Shown: positions 17,217 to 26,142, counted from the first letter of the stretch. The stretch: DNA of 64,000 nt from Ottowia thiooxydans DSM 14619 (GCF_000422885.1 NZ_AUGX01000008.1:62001-126000); one strand, 5' to 3'. Numbers and translations are program-made. Notes: generated by a model not told the origin, from the letters alone.

Positions 17217-17394
17217 GGGGTATTCCTCAGCTCAAAATTGTTGGAGTGGCGGCATGGCCACCTTGTCCCGCGGATTTTAAGGCAAGGCCGAGTAAGGCCG
17301 AACGATGCGGCGCGCCCGGGATCGATGCGGGGAGGGGTCAGGGCCAGCTAGCCAAGGGATGCCGAGCCCAAAGGGTCTGGGCTGAGCCGTAGGC
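17217..17394. other. upstream region of ilvE
   Basis: About 180 bases without a gene between the ilvE start and the repeat element. It should hold the ilvE promoter on the minus strand. I see no clear attenuator or riboswitch. Confidence 0.4.
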
Positions 17395-17561
17395 TAGGAG
17401 GCTGTCGGACTTGGAAATCGCCGGCGGCAAATGGGCCGCAGCGGTCCATTTTCCACGGTCTTTTTGACCCATAGCTAGGCTATGGGCCTGCAAATCCCGT
17501 GAAAACTGTCCTCGCTGGGGCCCATTTTCGCTATCGGCGCTCCAAGTCCGACAGCCTCCTA
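17395..17561. repeat. 167-bp palindromic repeat element with 21-bp terminal inverted repeats
   Basis: The ends (17395-17415 and 17541-17561) are perfect 21-bp inverted repeats containing GGAGGCTGTCGGACTT. Inside, ATGGGCCGCAGCG pairs with an ATGGGCCCCAGCG copy on the other strand, and a smaller hairpin (CCCATAGC TAG GCTATGGG) lies near the centre. The whole unit can fold into one long imperfect hairpin. It encodes nothing. It ends four bases before the stop of the minus-strand gene at 17566, so it may also act as a terminator. It has the form of a MITE or large REP-like element. Confidence 0.75.
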
Positions 17562-17565
17562 GAAC

Positions 17566-18003
17566 TTATTCCGGTTTGCCTGATGCTTCGCCAGACTCTA
17601 CGTTTTCCGCAGCTTGCGTGGGCCGCTCCAGCCGCCACCGGGCAAGGCGTCCGCCCTCAAATTCGCAAATGACCTGAGAGTCGCCGGGATCGCGCCAAAG
17701 GTAGACCTCAGGCTCGACGCCCTCGGCCGACAAGCGTTCGCCGAGCGAGCGAGTCATGCCGATCACATGCAGCAAGGGCAGTTTGGGCCTGAGTTTGACG
17801 TTGAACATCACGGCGCTGCCCACGTACCCAATGGGCTGATCCGCGGCGCGCTTCATGATGGTGATCAGGCGTGTGTAGTTCAACAAAAACCACAGAACCA
17901 GAGCGCTACCGACCAGGGCGATACCCGCCCAGCCACCGGCTCGCCAAGCACCGGCGCCGAGGGCAATAGCTGCTAAAAGAGTAAGAATGCGTTGCCAAGT
18001 CAT
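17566..18003 (-). CDS. conserved small membrane protein of unknown function
   Basis: 145 residues. Two hydrophobic segments at about 5-22 and 24-44 (RILTLLAAIALGAGAW and WAGIALVGSALVLWFLLNY) anchor a cytoplasmic domain with IGYVGSAVMFNVKLRPKLPLLHVIGMTRSLG and an EFEGGRLARWRLERP ending. I recognise it as a conserved uncharacterised protein seen in related Burkholderiales, but know no function. It directly precedes the repeat element and lies downstream of proX on the same strand (82-base gap). Linkage to betaine uptake is not implied by sequence. Confidence 0.7.
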   Translation of the reverse strand: MTWQRILTLLAAIALGAGAWRAGGWAGIALVGSALVLWFLLNYTRLITIMKRAADQPIGYVGSAVMFNVKLRPKLPLLHVIGMTRSLGERLSAEGVEPEVYLWRDPGDSQVICEFEGGRLARWRLERPTQAAENVESGEASGKPE

Positions 18004-18085
18004 GGGGTGATTGTCGCGTTTCTTTTGAAGTGCTCCAAGAACGGATGTTCCGGCAGCGCAAGTAAGGTCTTGACTGGGGGTTAGT

Positions 18086-19129
18086 TCAACGGTTTGCGGC
18101 GGCCCGCGCTTGCGCCAGCCAGTCGTCGAACAGCGATTGATGGGCCTTGATCCACCCTTCAGTGTGGCGTTCGAGATCGGCGCTGGAATTCTGGCCGTCG
18201 TTCATGGCGTTGTTTTGCGCCGTGACGTCTGCCACGGGCAGCCTCATGAGGGAAAAGAGTTTGGCGGCGTCAGGGTGAGCTTCGATGAAGGCTCGGCTGG
18301 CCAGGATGCGCTGGTTGTTGATGACCGAGCCGTAATTTCGTCCGTTGGGCAGCGTGGTGTCCTGCCCGGCTTGCTCGCCAGGCAAAGCTGAAAACGGCAC
18401 TTGCAGCCACACCACATCTTTTCCTGGCACCAACACATTGCTGACCCAATAGGGTGTCCAGGTGTAGTAGAGAACAGGCTGGCCGGATTTATAGCGCGCA
18501 ATGACATCCGCCATCAGCGCCGAATAGCTGCCCTGCTGGTGTTGTACGGTATCGCGCAGCTTGTAGGCCGAGAGGTGCGTCTCGATCATGGTCTCGCAGC
18601 CCCAGCCTGGCGGGCATCCGGTGAGGTTGGCGCGACCATCGCCGTCGGTGTCGAACAGTTTGGCGATGGCCCGGTCGGCCAACTGGGACATGTTCGTGAT
18701 CTTGTGTTCGTCGGCGGTTTTCTTGTCGACCAGATAACCTTGAATGTTGTCCGCCACATAGGTGTTGTCACGCCATAGCTTGGCGTCTCCGCCGGAATTC
18801 TTGTAGAAATCGTTGTGCATGGGATCCCAGTGGTCTGCCATGAAGGTGGCGTCGCCATTGGCAATGGCCAGGTGGGCGGTGGGGTATTCGACTTCACGAA
18901 TGGGCTGCACTTCATAACCGAGCTTTTCCAACGCTTTCATGACCAGCAAGGTCTGGAAAGTTTCCTCGGCGATAGAGCTTTTAAGCGGCTGCACGCGCAC
19001 GCCTTTGCCAGGCAGTTGGAGATCGGTTGCAGCGAAAGCCGCAGGAGCCCATGTCAGCAGACTGGCCGAAACCAGGGCCACACCAGCGCGGCGCAGGAAG
19101 GAGAAGGGGCTGGAGAGAGCAAGGGTCAC
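18086..19129 (-). CDS. proX: glycine betaine/proline ABC transporter, substrate-binding protein
   Basis: A 347-residue periplasmic binding protein (OpuAC family). It has a signal peptide (hydrophobic VALVSASLLTWAPAAFAA, cleavage near residue 33) and conserved ADHWDPMHNDFY and YYTWTPYWVSNVLVPGKDVVWL segments that supply the tryptophan cage for quaternary amines. A pair of cysteines in TGCPPGWGCE matches ProX-type proteins. It delivers betaine or proline betaine to ProVW for osmoprotection. It is the last gene of a minus-strand proVWX operon, 24 bases after proW. Confidence 0.93.
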   Translation of the reverse strand: MTLALSSPFSFLRRAGVALVSASLLTWAPAAFAATDLQLPGKGVRVQPLKSSIAEETFQTLLVMKALEKLGYEVQPIREVEYPTAHLAIANGDATFMADHWDPMHNDFYKNSGGDAKLWRDNTYVADNIQGYLVDKKTADEHKITNMSQLADRAIAKLFDTDGDGRANLTGCPPGWGCETMIETHLSAYKLRDTVQHQQGSYSALMADVIARYKSGQPVLYYTWTPYWVSNVLVPGKDVVWLQVPFSALPGEQAGQDTTLPNGRNYGSVINNQRILASRAFIEAHPDAAKLFSLMRLPVADVTAQNNAMNDGQNSSADLERHTEGWIKAHQSLFDDWLAQARAAANR

Positions 19130-19153
19130 CTGGAGTTCCTCAAATTGTTTGGA

Positions 19154-20416
19154 CTAAGCAGAATGCGCAGTAGCCGTGCCGGATAAGCCGGTAGGTACGC
19201 TAGGGGCGGCAGGTGCAGCGGGTCGACTGGCAAGGCGGCGCAGCAAGCCGATCGGTCCGCGTTGATGCCACGGCTGTCCGTGGCGGCGAGGCTGGCTGAG
19301 GGCTTGAGTCAGCCGGTCCAGCACGATCGCCAGGAGCACGATCCCCAGACCACCCACCGTGGCCAAGCCCATATCGAGCCGGCCAATGCCACGCAATACC
19401 ATCAGGCCCAGCCCGCCTACCGCGATCATCGAGGCGATCACCACCATCGACAGACTCAGCATCAAAGACTGGTTGATGCCGGCCATGATGGAGGGCATGG
19501 CCAGAGGAATCTGCACGCGGGCGAGGAGCTGCCAGGGCGACGCGCCATAGGCCTGCGCCGCTTCCACCAGATCAGGCCGCACCTGTCTAATTCCCAGGTT
19601 GGTGAGGCGAACCAGCGGCGCAAGCGCAAAGATGATGGTGACGATCACGCCCGGCACGTTGCCTATGCCAAACAACATGACCACGGGTACCAGGTACACG
19701 AAGGCCGGCGTGGTCTGCATGGCATCCAGCAGGGGGCGCATCAGGCGGTTAGCGCGTTCGGAGCTGGCCAACCATATTCCCAGGGGCAATCCAATCAGCA
19801 CGCAGAAGAAAAGCGCGGTCAGTACAAGGGACAGTGTGACCATGGCCTCAGACCAGATACCCAGAAGGCCGATGACTGTGAGCGAAATCAACGCCCCAAC
19901 GGCCATGCGGGCACCTGCCAACTGCCAGGCCAACAGCGAAAGAAGGCCGATCATCACCAGGGTGGGCGGATACTGCAGCGCGGCCTCAACTCCTCCCAGC
20001 AGCGCATCGACTGGTTGGCGCAACGCCTGGAAAGCCGGTCGGAAGTGGTCAACGAACCAGTGCAAGCCTTGGTTGATCCAGTCTTGCACAGGCAGTGCGC
20101 CATCGAGCCAATCGGCTATGGAAGCTGTGGTGTCTGCTCCTTGCTGAGCGGCGGCGTGGCTTGCAGCGGTCAGGCTGTCGCCCCCAAACCCGCTCATCTG
20201 CCCTGTCAGGTCCTGCGTGACCGCTTGTGGGCCGTTTAACCACTCGGGAGAAGCGTTGGCAGGAGCGGCTTGATAGGGATCTTGGAATGCGTCGGGCGAG
20301 GCACTCATTTCGGGTGGGCTGGCGCTGGCCTGAGGGCCTTGCAACCAGTGAGGGCCCGCTTCAGCGGGTGCCGCCTGATAAGGATCCACAAAGGTGGTGT
20401 TGTCAGATGTGTTCAT
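19154..20416 (-). CDS. proW: glycine betaine/proline ABC transporter permease
   Basis: A 420-residue inner-membrane permease. The body closely follows Pro[40 protein letters not shown], the [27 protein letters not shown] region in two parts, and the EAA loop with [26 protein letters not shown] (seen as consecutive blocks). The N-terminus is long (about 100 residues before the first membrane helix) and contains two copies of a 20-residue unit, DPYQAAPA...WLxGPQA, at 11-30 and 46-65. Such an extension is known in enteric ProW but this duplication is distinctive. It sits 16 bases downstream of proV. Confidence 0.93.
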   Translation of the reverse strand: MNTSDNTTFVDPYQAAPAEAGPHWLQGPQASASPPEMSASPDAFQDPYQAAPANASPEWLNGPQAVTQDLTGQMSGFGGDSLTAASHAAAQQGADTTASIADWLDGALPVQDWINQGLHWFVDHFRPAFQALRQPVDALLGGVEAALQYPPTLVMIGLLSLLAWQLAGARMAVGALISLTVIGLLGIWSEAMVTLSLVLTALFFCVLIGLPLGIWLASSERANRLMRPLLDAMQTTPAFVYLVPVVMLFGIGNVPGVIVTIIFALAPLVRLTNLGIRQVRPDLVEAAQAYGASPWQLLARVQIPLAMPSIMAGINQSLMLSLSMVVIASMIAVGGLGLMVLRGIGRLDMGLATVGGLGIVLLAIVLDRLTQALSQPRRHGQPWHQRGPIGLLRRLASRPAAPAAPSVPTGLSGTATAHSA

Positions 20417-20432
20417 ACGGTGCTTTCTGTGC

Positions 20433-21698
20433 TCAGGCAGCCGCAGCTGAAGCCCCAGCTGACGGTGCGGTTGTGGCTTGCGGCAGTGGGTTGCCTTCTG
20501 TGTCGGTATTTGGATCCAGGAAGGTCAGCAACCGGTTCTTGCTGATGGTGCCGACGAAACTGCCGTCGGCACCCACTACGGGCAGTGGTGCTGGCTGAGA
20601 CACCATGTGGCCGTACAAATCCACAATGGGTGTGTCGGCGGCAATGGGTTGCACCGCGTCGACGAAGGCGTTCTTCAGACCCAGGGGGCCTTCGTGTTCT
20701 TGCAGCGCGGTGCGCAGTGAATCGGCGGATACCGCGCCGAGGTAGCGGTGCTTGGTGTCTACGACGTAAGCCCACTCGCGGTCATGATCCTGCAGGCGCT
20801 TCAGGGCGGGCCGGCAACCGCGTGTGGGGCTCTCTGAAATCTCTACTTGCGTCTTGCGGGCAATATCTCCGGCCTTGAATACGGCGGCGGCATCCACGCC
20901 GCGCACGAACTGGCGCACGTAGTCGTTGGCCGGGCGGCGCAGGATGTCTTCCGGGGTGCCCACTTGCACCACCTGTCCGTCCTTCATGATGGCGATGTGA
21001 TCGCCAATGCGCATGGCCTCGTCCAGATCGTGCGAGATGAAGACGATGGTGCGGCGCTTGTCTTGCTGAAGCCGAAGTAACTCGCCTTGCATCTCGAAGC
21101 GGATGATGGGATCGAGCGCAGAGAAGGCTTCGTCCATCAGCAAGATGGATGGGTCAGCCGCCAGCGCCCGAGCCAAACCCACGCGCTGTTGCATGCCGCC
21201 GGATAACTCGTCTGGGTAGCTGCCTGCCCACACCGCCAGTCCCACCTGATCCAGTGCCGCACGGGCGGCGGTCTCTCGCTCTGTACGCGGCACGCCCGCC
21301 AGCTCCAAGCCGAAGGCAGTGTTCTCCAATACGGTGAGATGCGGCAGCAGCGCGAACGACTGAAACACCATGCTGATGTGCCGACGGCGGAAATCGCGCA
21401 GCTGCTTGTCGGTGTACTGTGCGATGTCTTCCCCATCCACCACGATACGGCCGGCGGTAGGCTCAATCAGGCGGTTGAACATGCGAACCAGGGTCGATTT
21501 CCCGGAGCCGGACAAACCCATGATGACGAAAATTTCACCTGCCTCTATGGTGAAGCTGGCGTCGAACACGCCTATCGATTGACCGGTCTGCTGAACGATC
21601 TCCTGTTTGCTCAATCCCTGGCTTGCCAATGTCAAGGCGCGCTCAGGCGTATCGCCAAAGACCTTGAACAGGTGCTCGATCTGGATTTGCTTGGCCAC
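20433..21698 (-). CDS. proV: glycine betaine/proline ABC transporter ATP-binding protein
   Basis: 421 residues. The ATPase domain has Walker [10 protein letters not shown], the Q-loop [10 protein letters not shown], signature [10 protein letters not shown], Walker [14 protein letters not shown] and the switch FISHDLDEA. Two C-terminal CBS domains follow, which in this family sense ionic strength, and then a short Ala-rich tail. I place the start at GTG 21696-21698 because GGAGGAAA lies just upstream and [16 protein letters not shown] aligns with the family; the longer frame begins 25 residues earlier without homology. It heads proVWX, so its 5' region should be osmotically regulated. Confidence 0.93.
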   Translation of the reverse strand: MAKQIQIEHLFKVFGDTPERALTLASQGLSKQEIVQQTGQSIGVFDASFTIEAGEIFVIMGLSGSGKSTLVRMFNRLIEPTAGRIVVDGEDIAQYTDKQLRDFRRRHISMVFQSFALLPHLTVLENTAFGLELAGVPRTERETAARAALDQVGLAVWAGSYPDELSGGMQQRVGLARALAADPSILLMDEAFSALDPIIRFEMQGELLRLQQDKRRTIVFISHDLDEAMRIGDHIAIMKDGQVVQVGTPEDILRRPANDYVRQFVRGVDAAAVFKAGDIARKTQVEISESPTRGCRPALKRLQDHDREWAYVVDTKHRYLGAVSADSLRTALQEHEGPLGLKNAFVDAVQPIAADTPIVDLYGHMVSQPAPLPVVGADGSFVGTISKNRLLTFLDPNTDTEGNPLPQATTAPSAGASAAAA

Positions 21699-22176
21699 GA
21701 TGATTTCCTCCGGTGTTAGGACAACCGAGGAGGCTGGAGCTGCGAGCCGAAACGACGCCAACGACGCCGACAACGACAGGCGAGCGCAAAGCCGAGCCTG
21801 GTTGTGGGTTGTGGAGAGTTCGCTGGCCTGTGCCCTCGAGACGAGGGAGCCAGTGCTGTGGGAAGTGGTGCACCGCCCGTGGCACAGCGGTCATGGGCGG
21901 CCTGAAGACCGCAAGTGCAGACCACTGCGAACAAACTTGGCGAACCGAAATGGTGTCGCCAAGTATCGAAAAGAAAGCATTATATCAAAATTAATATGAA
22001 GACTTTGAAAAATGCCTTTCACGGGAATGAAGGGCGGACTAATGCTCTTTAGGAAGTCCTACGTTTGTGATCGCTTTCCGTCCCTTCACAGCGGTGCACG
22101 TGTGAGTGGTTTGCATTTCCCCATGATTTCTGCCATTCATTAATCGCATACCTCATCTCGCAAGCGGAAGGGCAGG
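21699..22176. promoter_or_regulatory. divergent intergenic region, proV / DUF35 operon
   Basis: About 480 bases without a supported gene. The proV-proximal half is GC-rich. From about 21965 the sequence turns A/T-rich (AAAGCATTATATCAAAATTAATATG), a likely promoter zone. A clear inverted repeat lies at 21935-21964. Both the osmoprotectant operon and the divergent catabolic operon must be controlled from here. Confidence 0.45.
21935..21964. promoter_or_regulatory. inverted repeat upstream of proV
   Basis: The 9-base arms ACTTGGCGA and TCGCCAAGT are perfect and separated by 12 bases. They sit about 240 bases from the proV start and about 210 from the DUF35 start, next to the A/T-rich stretch. 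This could be an operator for either side, or a leader hairpin. Confidence 0.35.
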
Positions 22177-22635
22177 ATGCCTCGTGTGGACAAGACACTT
22201 GAGCGTGAAAAATCAACGCGCCATTTCCAGGCGGCCACCATGTCTCTCTCCTCCCCTGTGTCCGAGTCGCCCCTGGCGATTTACCACCGCCATTTGCGAG
22301 CCGGACAACTCGCCTACCAGTTCAGCCCATCGGCGGGCCGAGCGGTCTTTTTCCCGAGGCTTGTCTGCCCCTATAGCGGCAGCAGCGAATTGGAATGGCG
22401 AGTGAGCGAAGGCCGGGGAACGGTGCATGCCACCACGGTCGTGTACCCCCGCGAAGGCCATCCGTACAACGTGGCCCTGATCGATCTTGACGAGGGGTTT
22501 CGGATGATGTCGCGGGTAGAGGGCTTGGCGCCACTGGAGGTGCGCATAGGCCAGCGCGTGCAGGTGCGCGTGGTGGAGCAAGCCGGCGAAGAAGCGCCGC
22601 TGCCCGTGTTTGACCTGGCAGGAGATGCGTCATGA
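22177..22635 (+). CDS. DUF35 OB-fold protein with degenerate zinc ribbon
   Basis: 152 residues from the ATG at 22177; an internal ATG at 22240 (131 residues, MSLSSPVSES) is an equally possible start. The DUF35/OB-fold pattern is visible in FFPRLVCPYSGSSELEW, GRGTVHATTVVYP and RIGQRVQVRVV. DUF35 proteins normally bind zinc through two CxxC pairs and act as obligate partners of thiolase-like enzymes. Here the first pair is replaced (FSPSAG) and the second has only one Cys, the sole cysteine in the protein, so no zinc ribbon is expected. Its stop overlaps the next start (ATGA), consistent with complex formation with the thiolase-like product. Confidence 0.85.
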   Translation: MPRVDKTLEREKSTRHFQAATMSLSSPVSESPLAIYHRHLRAGQLAYQFSPSAGRAVFFPRLVCPYSGSSELEWRVSEGRGTVHATTVVYPREGHPYNVALIDLDEGFRMMSRVEGLAPLEVRIGQRVQVRVVEQAGEEAPLPVFDLAGDAS

Positions 22636-23777
22636 AGCGCGGCAGCTGTGCCATCGTCGGGGTGGCCGAATCCGATCTGGGCGAAGTAGCCCAGGGAATG
22701 TCCCCGCTGGACCTGATGGCCCAGGGGATTCATCGAGCATTGGATGACTGTGGGTTGAATCTGCGCGATGTCGACGGGCTGTTCGGCGCTGCGACCCAAA
22801 GCCGGATGGTGACCCTGGCTTTGCGCGAATACCTGGGCATCGATCCGCGCCATGGTGATTCGACCTATCTGGGCGGCTCGTCATTCATGACGCACGTGGC
22901 TCATGCTCAAGCGGCCATTGAGGCGGGGCTTTGTGAGGTGGCGGTGGTGACCTATGGCAGTACGCAGCGCACGGAAGGCCGCACCGCAACCCGGGGGCGT
23001 GACATCAATCCCTATGAAACGCCATTTCGCCCCTTTCTGCCGTCCACTGCTTATGCGCTGGCGGCATCCCGCCACATGCATGAATTCGGCACCACCCGAG
23101 AGCAGCTTGCGGAGATCGCGGTGGCAGCGCGCAAGTGGGCTCAGCTCAACCCTGCGGCGTGGGAGAAGAAGGATCTGACGATCGAGCAGGTGCTGAGTTC
23201 GCGCATGGTCAGCTACCCGCTGACCGTACGGGACTGCTGCCTGGTGACCGACGGCGGGGGCGCTCTGGTGATGACTTCGGCCGAGCGTGCGCGTGATCTG
23301 CGCAAGCAACCGGCTTATGTGCTGGGGTGCGGCGAATCGGCGAGCCACACATCCATCTCCAACATGGCAGACCTTACTCGTACGGCAGCGCGGGATTCTG
23401 GCGCGCGCGCATACGCCATGGCCGGGCTGGGGCCGAAAGATATCGACGTGCGAGAGGTCTATGACGCCTTCACGCTGACCACCTTGCTGTTTCTGGAGGA
23501 TCTGGGCTTTTGTCCTAAAGGCGAGGGCGGGGCGTTTGTCTCGGACGGCAAGCTTCGTCCGGGTGGCGCGCTTCCTACCAATACCAATGGGGGCGGGCTC
23601 TCTTACTGTCACCCTGGCATGTACGGCTTGTTCCTGCTGATAGAGGCGGTGCGGCAGGTGCGAGGCGAATGTGGCCAGCGTCAGGTGGCAGATTGCAATG
23701 TGGCTCTGGCCCATGGCAATGGCGGCGTCCTGTCGAGCCAGAGCACGGTGATCCTCGGAAACGCGAGCACTGTTTAA
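22632..23777 (+). CDS. thiolase-like protein of the SCP-x/Ltp family lacking the nucleophilic Cys
   Basis: A 381-residue thiolase-fold protein. The position of the usual nucleophile reads YLGGSSFMTHV (79-89), with Ser instead of Cys. The later family blocks are intact: VREVYDAFTLTTLL (Tyr277), the NTNGGGLSYCHPGMYG region (His327, Tyr331) and ALAHGNGG near the end. Loss of the Cys while keeping the Tyr and His blocks is the pattern of the Ltp2-type aldolases, which cleave a CoA ester by retro-aldol reaction together with a DUF35 partner. Such a partner is encoded immediately upstream with ATGA overlap. Thiolase activity is therefore doubtful; aldolase activity is an inference. Confidence 0.85.
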   Translation: MKRGSCAIVGVAESDLGEVAQGMSPLDLMAQGIHRALDDCGLNLRDVDGLFGAATQSRMVTLALREYLGIDPRHGDSTYLGGSSFMTHVAHAQAAIEAGLCEVAVVTYGSTQRTEGRTATRGRDINPYETPFRPFLPSTAYALAASRHMHEFGTTREQLAEIAVAARKWAQLNPAAWEKKDLTIEQVLSSRMVSYPLTVRDCCLVTDGGGALVMTSAERARDLRKQPAYVLGCGESASHTSISNMADLTRTAARDSGARAYAMAGLGPKDIDVREVYDAFTLTTLLFLEDLGFCPKGEGGAFVSDGKLRPGGALPTNTNGGGLSYCHPGMYGLFLLIEAVRQVRGECGQRQVADCNVALAHGNGGVLSSQSTVILGNASTV

Positions 23778-23839
23778 GCGCGAAGTGCGCGCTTGGCCAG
23801 GGTTTATTCATTGAGAGCATCTGAGAGATACGAATCGAC

Positions 23840-24988
23840 GTGACTTACCTCGACGCACAAGACGAGACACAGATCCTCCTGCGGGATTCGGCTCAGGACT
23901 TCCTGAGTCAGGAACATCACCTGGAGCGGTTGCAGGCGATTTATCAAGGAAAGACGGTTCTCGACCGCGCGTTGTGGACCGGCATGGCTGAGCAGGGCTG
24001 GCTGGCGCTGCGCCTGCCTGAAGCCATGGGCGGCAGTTCCCTGGAGCCTGTGCACGCCGCCATCGTTGCCGAGCAGTTCGGCCGCCATGCGGTGCCGGAG
24101 CCGCTGCTGGCCTGCGCTGTCATGCCTGCGGTGATGGCATCAAGATTTCCCGGCTTCCTCGGCTGGCAGCTGGTAACGCAGGGATTGATTGACGGATCTC
24201 ATGTGGCCACACTGGCTTGGCAGGAAGATGCCCGTAGCCTGGACCCGGTGCCAGCCACCACGATGGTTGAACGCCAAACCAACGGGACCTACCGCCTGCG
24301 TGGCCGAAAGCTTGGCGTAGCGTGTGGCTCATTCGCAGACAGCCTCCTGGTCGCGGCACTACTGGAGGGTGAGGTAACCCTGTGGCTCGTTGCAAGAGGC
24401 ATGGACGGTGTCAGTCTGGATGAATCACTCGCCAGCGATGGTGCTAGCGTTGCGGTGGTCTCTTTTGAAGATGTGGAGTTGACCGCCGAAGCTTTGTTGG
24501 CAAAAGGGCCAACGGTCATCGAAGCCTTATCAGCTGCTATCGAAGAAGCTCAGCTTCTGGCCGCCTGGCAACTAGTAGGCCTGGCCTCCAGTGCGCTGGA
24601 GATCACGCTCGAATACCAACGCACGAGGGTGCAGTTCGGCCACCGCATTGGCAGCTTCCAATCAATGCAGCATTTGAGTGTGGACGTCAGGCTGCAACAG
24701 GCTTTGGCTCGCGCCGCTTGCCAGAGTGCGCTGCAACGCCACGCGGAAGCTGCGGGGAGCGCGCAGGCGCAGGCTGCGATTGCAGCGGCAAAAGCCCGCG
24801 CCTCGGATGCAGCCTTGCTGGCTGGCCGCTTTGGTGTACAGGCGCATGGCGCCATAGGGTTTGCGGCGGAAGCGGCTATTGGTTGTTATTTGAAAGCGGC
24901 ATTGCGGTGGGCGGCGTTCCTTGGCAATGGTAGCCACCACCGCCGGCAATATGCTCTGCAGGCCGGGCTGCACGGAGCAAGCCTATGA
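23840..24988 (+). CDS. acyl-CoA dehydrogenase subunit (FAD-arginine type half)
   Basis: 382 residues from a GTG start (23840). The C-terminal half carries the FAD-contacting RVQFGHRIGSFQSMQHLSVD (about 265-284) and HGAIGFAAEAAIGCYLK. The middle domain lacks the normal SEPxAGSD motif (QEDARSLDP instead). That is the signature of one subunit of a heteromeric alpha2-beta2 acyl-CoA dehydrogenase, in which two related chains share one FAD site. The next gene, overlapping by four bases, has the complementary set. Together they would introduce an alpha,beta double bond into an acyl-CoA. GC-rich, no anomalies. Confidence 0.88.
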   Translation: MTYLDAQDETQILLRDSAQDFLSQEHHLERLQAIYQGKTVLDRALWTGMAEQGWLALRLPEAMGGSSLEPVHAAIVAEQFGRHAVPEPLLACAVMPAVMASRFPGFLGWQLVTQGLIDGSHVATLAWQEDARSLDPVPATTMVERQTNGTYRLRGRKLGVACGSFADSLLVAALLEGEVTLWLVARGMDGVSLDESLASDGASVAVVSFEDVELTAEALLAKGPTVIEALSAAIEEAQLLAAWQLVGLASSALEITLEYQRTRVQFGHRIGSFQSMQHLSVDVRLQQALARAACQSALQRHAEAAGSAQAQAAIAAAKARASDAALLAGRFGVQAHGAIGFAAEAAIGCYLKAALRWAAFLGNGSHHRRQYALQAGLHGASL

Positions 24989-26142
24989 CGCGCATTGATC
25001 GCAACCAGCTCAATGACGATGAGTTTCGGCTTCAGCTTCGCGCCTGGATAGAGGTCAACTACCTGTCACCCCTGCGCGACCCCATGCGCCGCCTGACTGG
25101 CGATGAGGCCCGGCAGTGGCTGAAGGCGCAACACAGGGACGGCTGGCGGGCGCCTGCGCTGCCTGCAGAGCATGGCGGCATGGGTTTGTCGCTGCGAAAG
25201 CAACTCATCTACCAGCAAGAGCTTGAGCGTTTTCGTGTGGCACGGCCTATGGATATGGGGTTACGCTTGCTGGCACCCGTGTTGCTGCGCTACGGCACAA
25301 CCGAGCAAAAAGCCATCCATCTGCCACGCATTTTGTCAGCCCAGGACGTATGGTGCCAAGGCTATTCGGAACCCAATGCCGGCTCTGACCTGGCCAATTT
25401 GCGCACCGCGGCGCAAGACCGGGGCGATCACTTCGTTGTCAATGGCCAGAAAACCTGGACCACGATGGCCAGTGATTCCAACATGATCTTCATGCTGGTG
25501 CGCACCTGCGTGGAGGAAAAAAAGCAGCAAGGCATTACTTTCCTGCTGGTGGATATGGCGACGCCAGGGATTCGCGTCCGGCCCATTCGCACTTTGGCAG
25601 GCGAAGAACATTTCTGCGAAGTTTTCTTTGACGATGTGGCTGTGCCGCGTGCCAACCTGGTGGGGCAGGTGGGTGATGGCTGGGCGGTGGGCAAAGCGCT
25701 ACTTGGCTTCGAGCGGTTCAGCCACGGCTCGCCGGAGCTTTTGCGTCACGCGCTGTTGGTGCTTCAACGCACCGGGGCGGCGCTGGGCTTGCGTGACGAC
25801 GAGCGCTACCGGGACACGCTGGAGCGCCATGCCTGTGACGTGTCGGATGCCTCAGCCTTGTACGAGCAAGTCTGCGAGACTGCTCTTGCCGGTGGTGACG
25901 CTGATGACGATTTCTCGATGCTCAAGCTCTTTAACGCTGAGGCCACTCAGCGTATCGCCGAGGCCGTACAGGAGCTGGCGGGGCAACATGGCGGTCTGAT
26001 CGGCGCGGCGCCGCACCTTGGTCTGCCAGACGATCTCGAATGGCTCTACATGATTACCCGTCCGCTGACCATCTTTGGAGGCACGGCCCAGGTCCAGCGC
26101 AACCTGCTTGCTGCGCGGGCGCTCAAGCTGCCTAAAACCTGA
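24985..26142 (+). CDS. acyl-CoA dehydrogenase subunit (substrate/FAD-loop type half)
   Basis: 385 residues. The middle domain has GYSEPNAGSDLANLRT (about 126-141) and NGQKTWTTMA, and the C-terminus ends IFGGTAQVQRNLLAARAL. The RxxFGxxI FAD-arginine motif of the ordinary homotetrameric enzyme is missing (GLRDDERYRDTLERH occupies its place). At the position of the MCAD-type catalytic Glu (YEGT) it has Gly (FGGT). These gaps are filled by the upstream subunit, so the pair probably works as a heterotetramer like the steroid side-chain dehydrogenases ChsE1/ChsE2. Start ATG overlaps the upstream stop (ATGA). Confidence 0.88.
   Translation: MTRIDRNQLNDDEFRLQLRAWIEVNYLSPLRDPMRRLTGDEARQWLKAQHRDGWRAPALPAEHGGMGLSLRKQLIYQQELERFRVARPMDMGLRLLAPVLLRYGTTEQKAIHLPRILSAQDVWCQGYSEPNAGSDLANLRTAAQDRGDHFVVNGQKTWTTMASDSNMIFMLVRTCVEEKKQQGITFLLVDMATPGIRVRPIRTLAGEEHFCEVFFDDVAVPRANLVGQVGDGWAVGKALLGFERFSHGSPELLRHALLVLQRTGAALGLRDDERYRDTLERHACDVSDASALYEQVCETALAGGDADDDFSMLKLFNAEATQRIAEAVQELAGQHGGLIGAAPHLGLPDDLEWLYMITRPLTIFGGTAQVQRNLLAARALKLPKT

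Noticed and set aside
16167-17351. A 394-codon open frame on the plus strand
   Set aside because: It is antisense to ilvE, which is fully conserved; the frame is a by-product of high GC content.
19262-20239. A 325-codon plus-strand frame rich in His, Gln and Arg
   Set aside because: It is antisense to proW, and its skewed composition is what reverse reading of a membrane protein gene gives.
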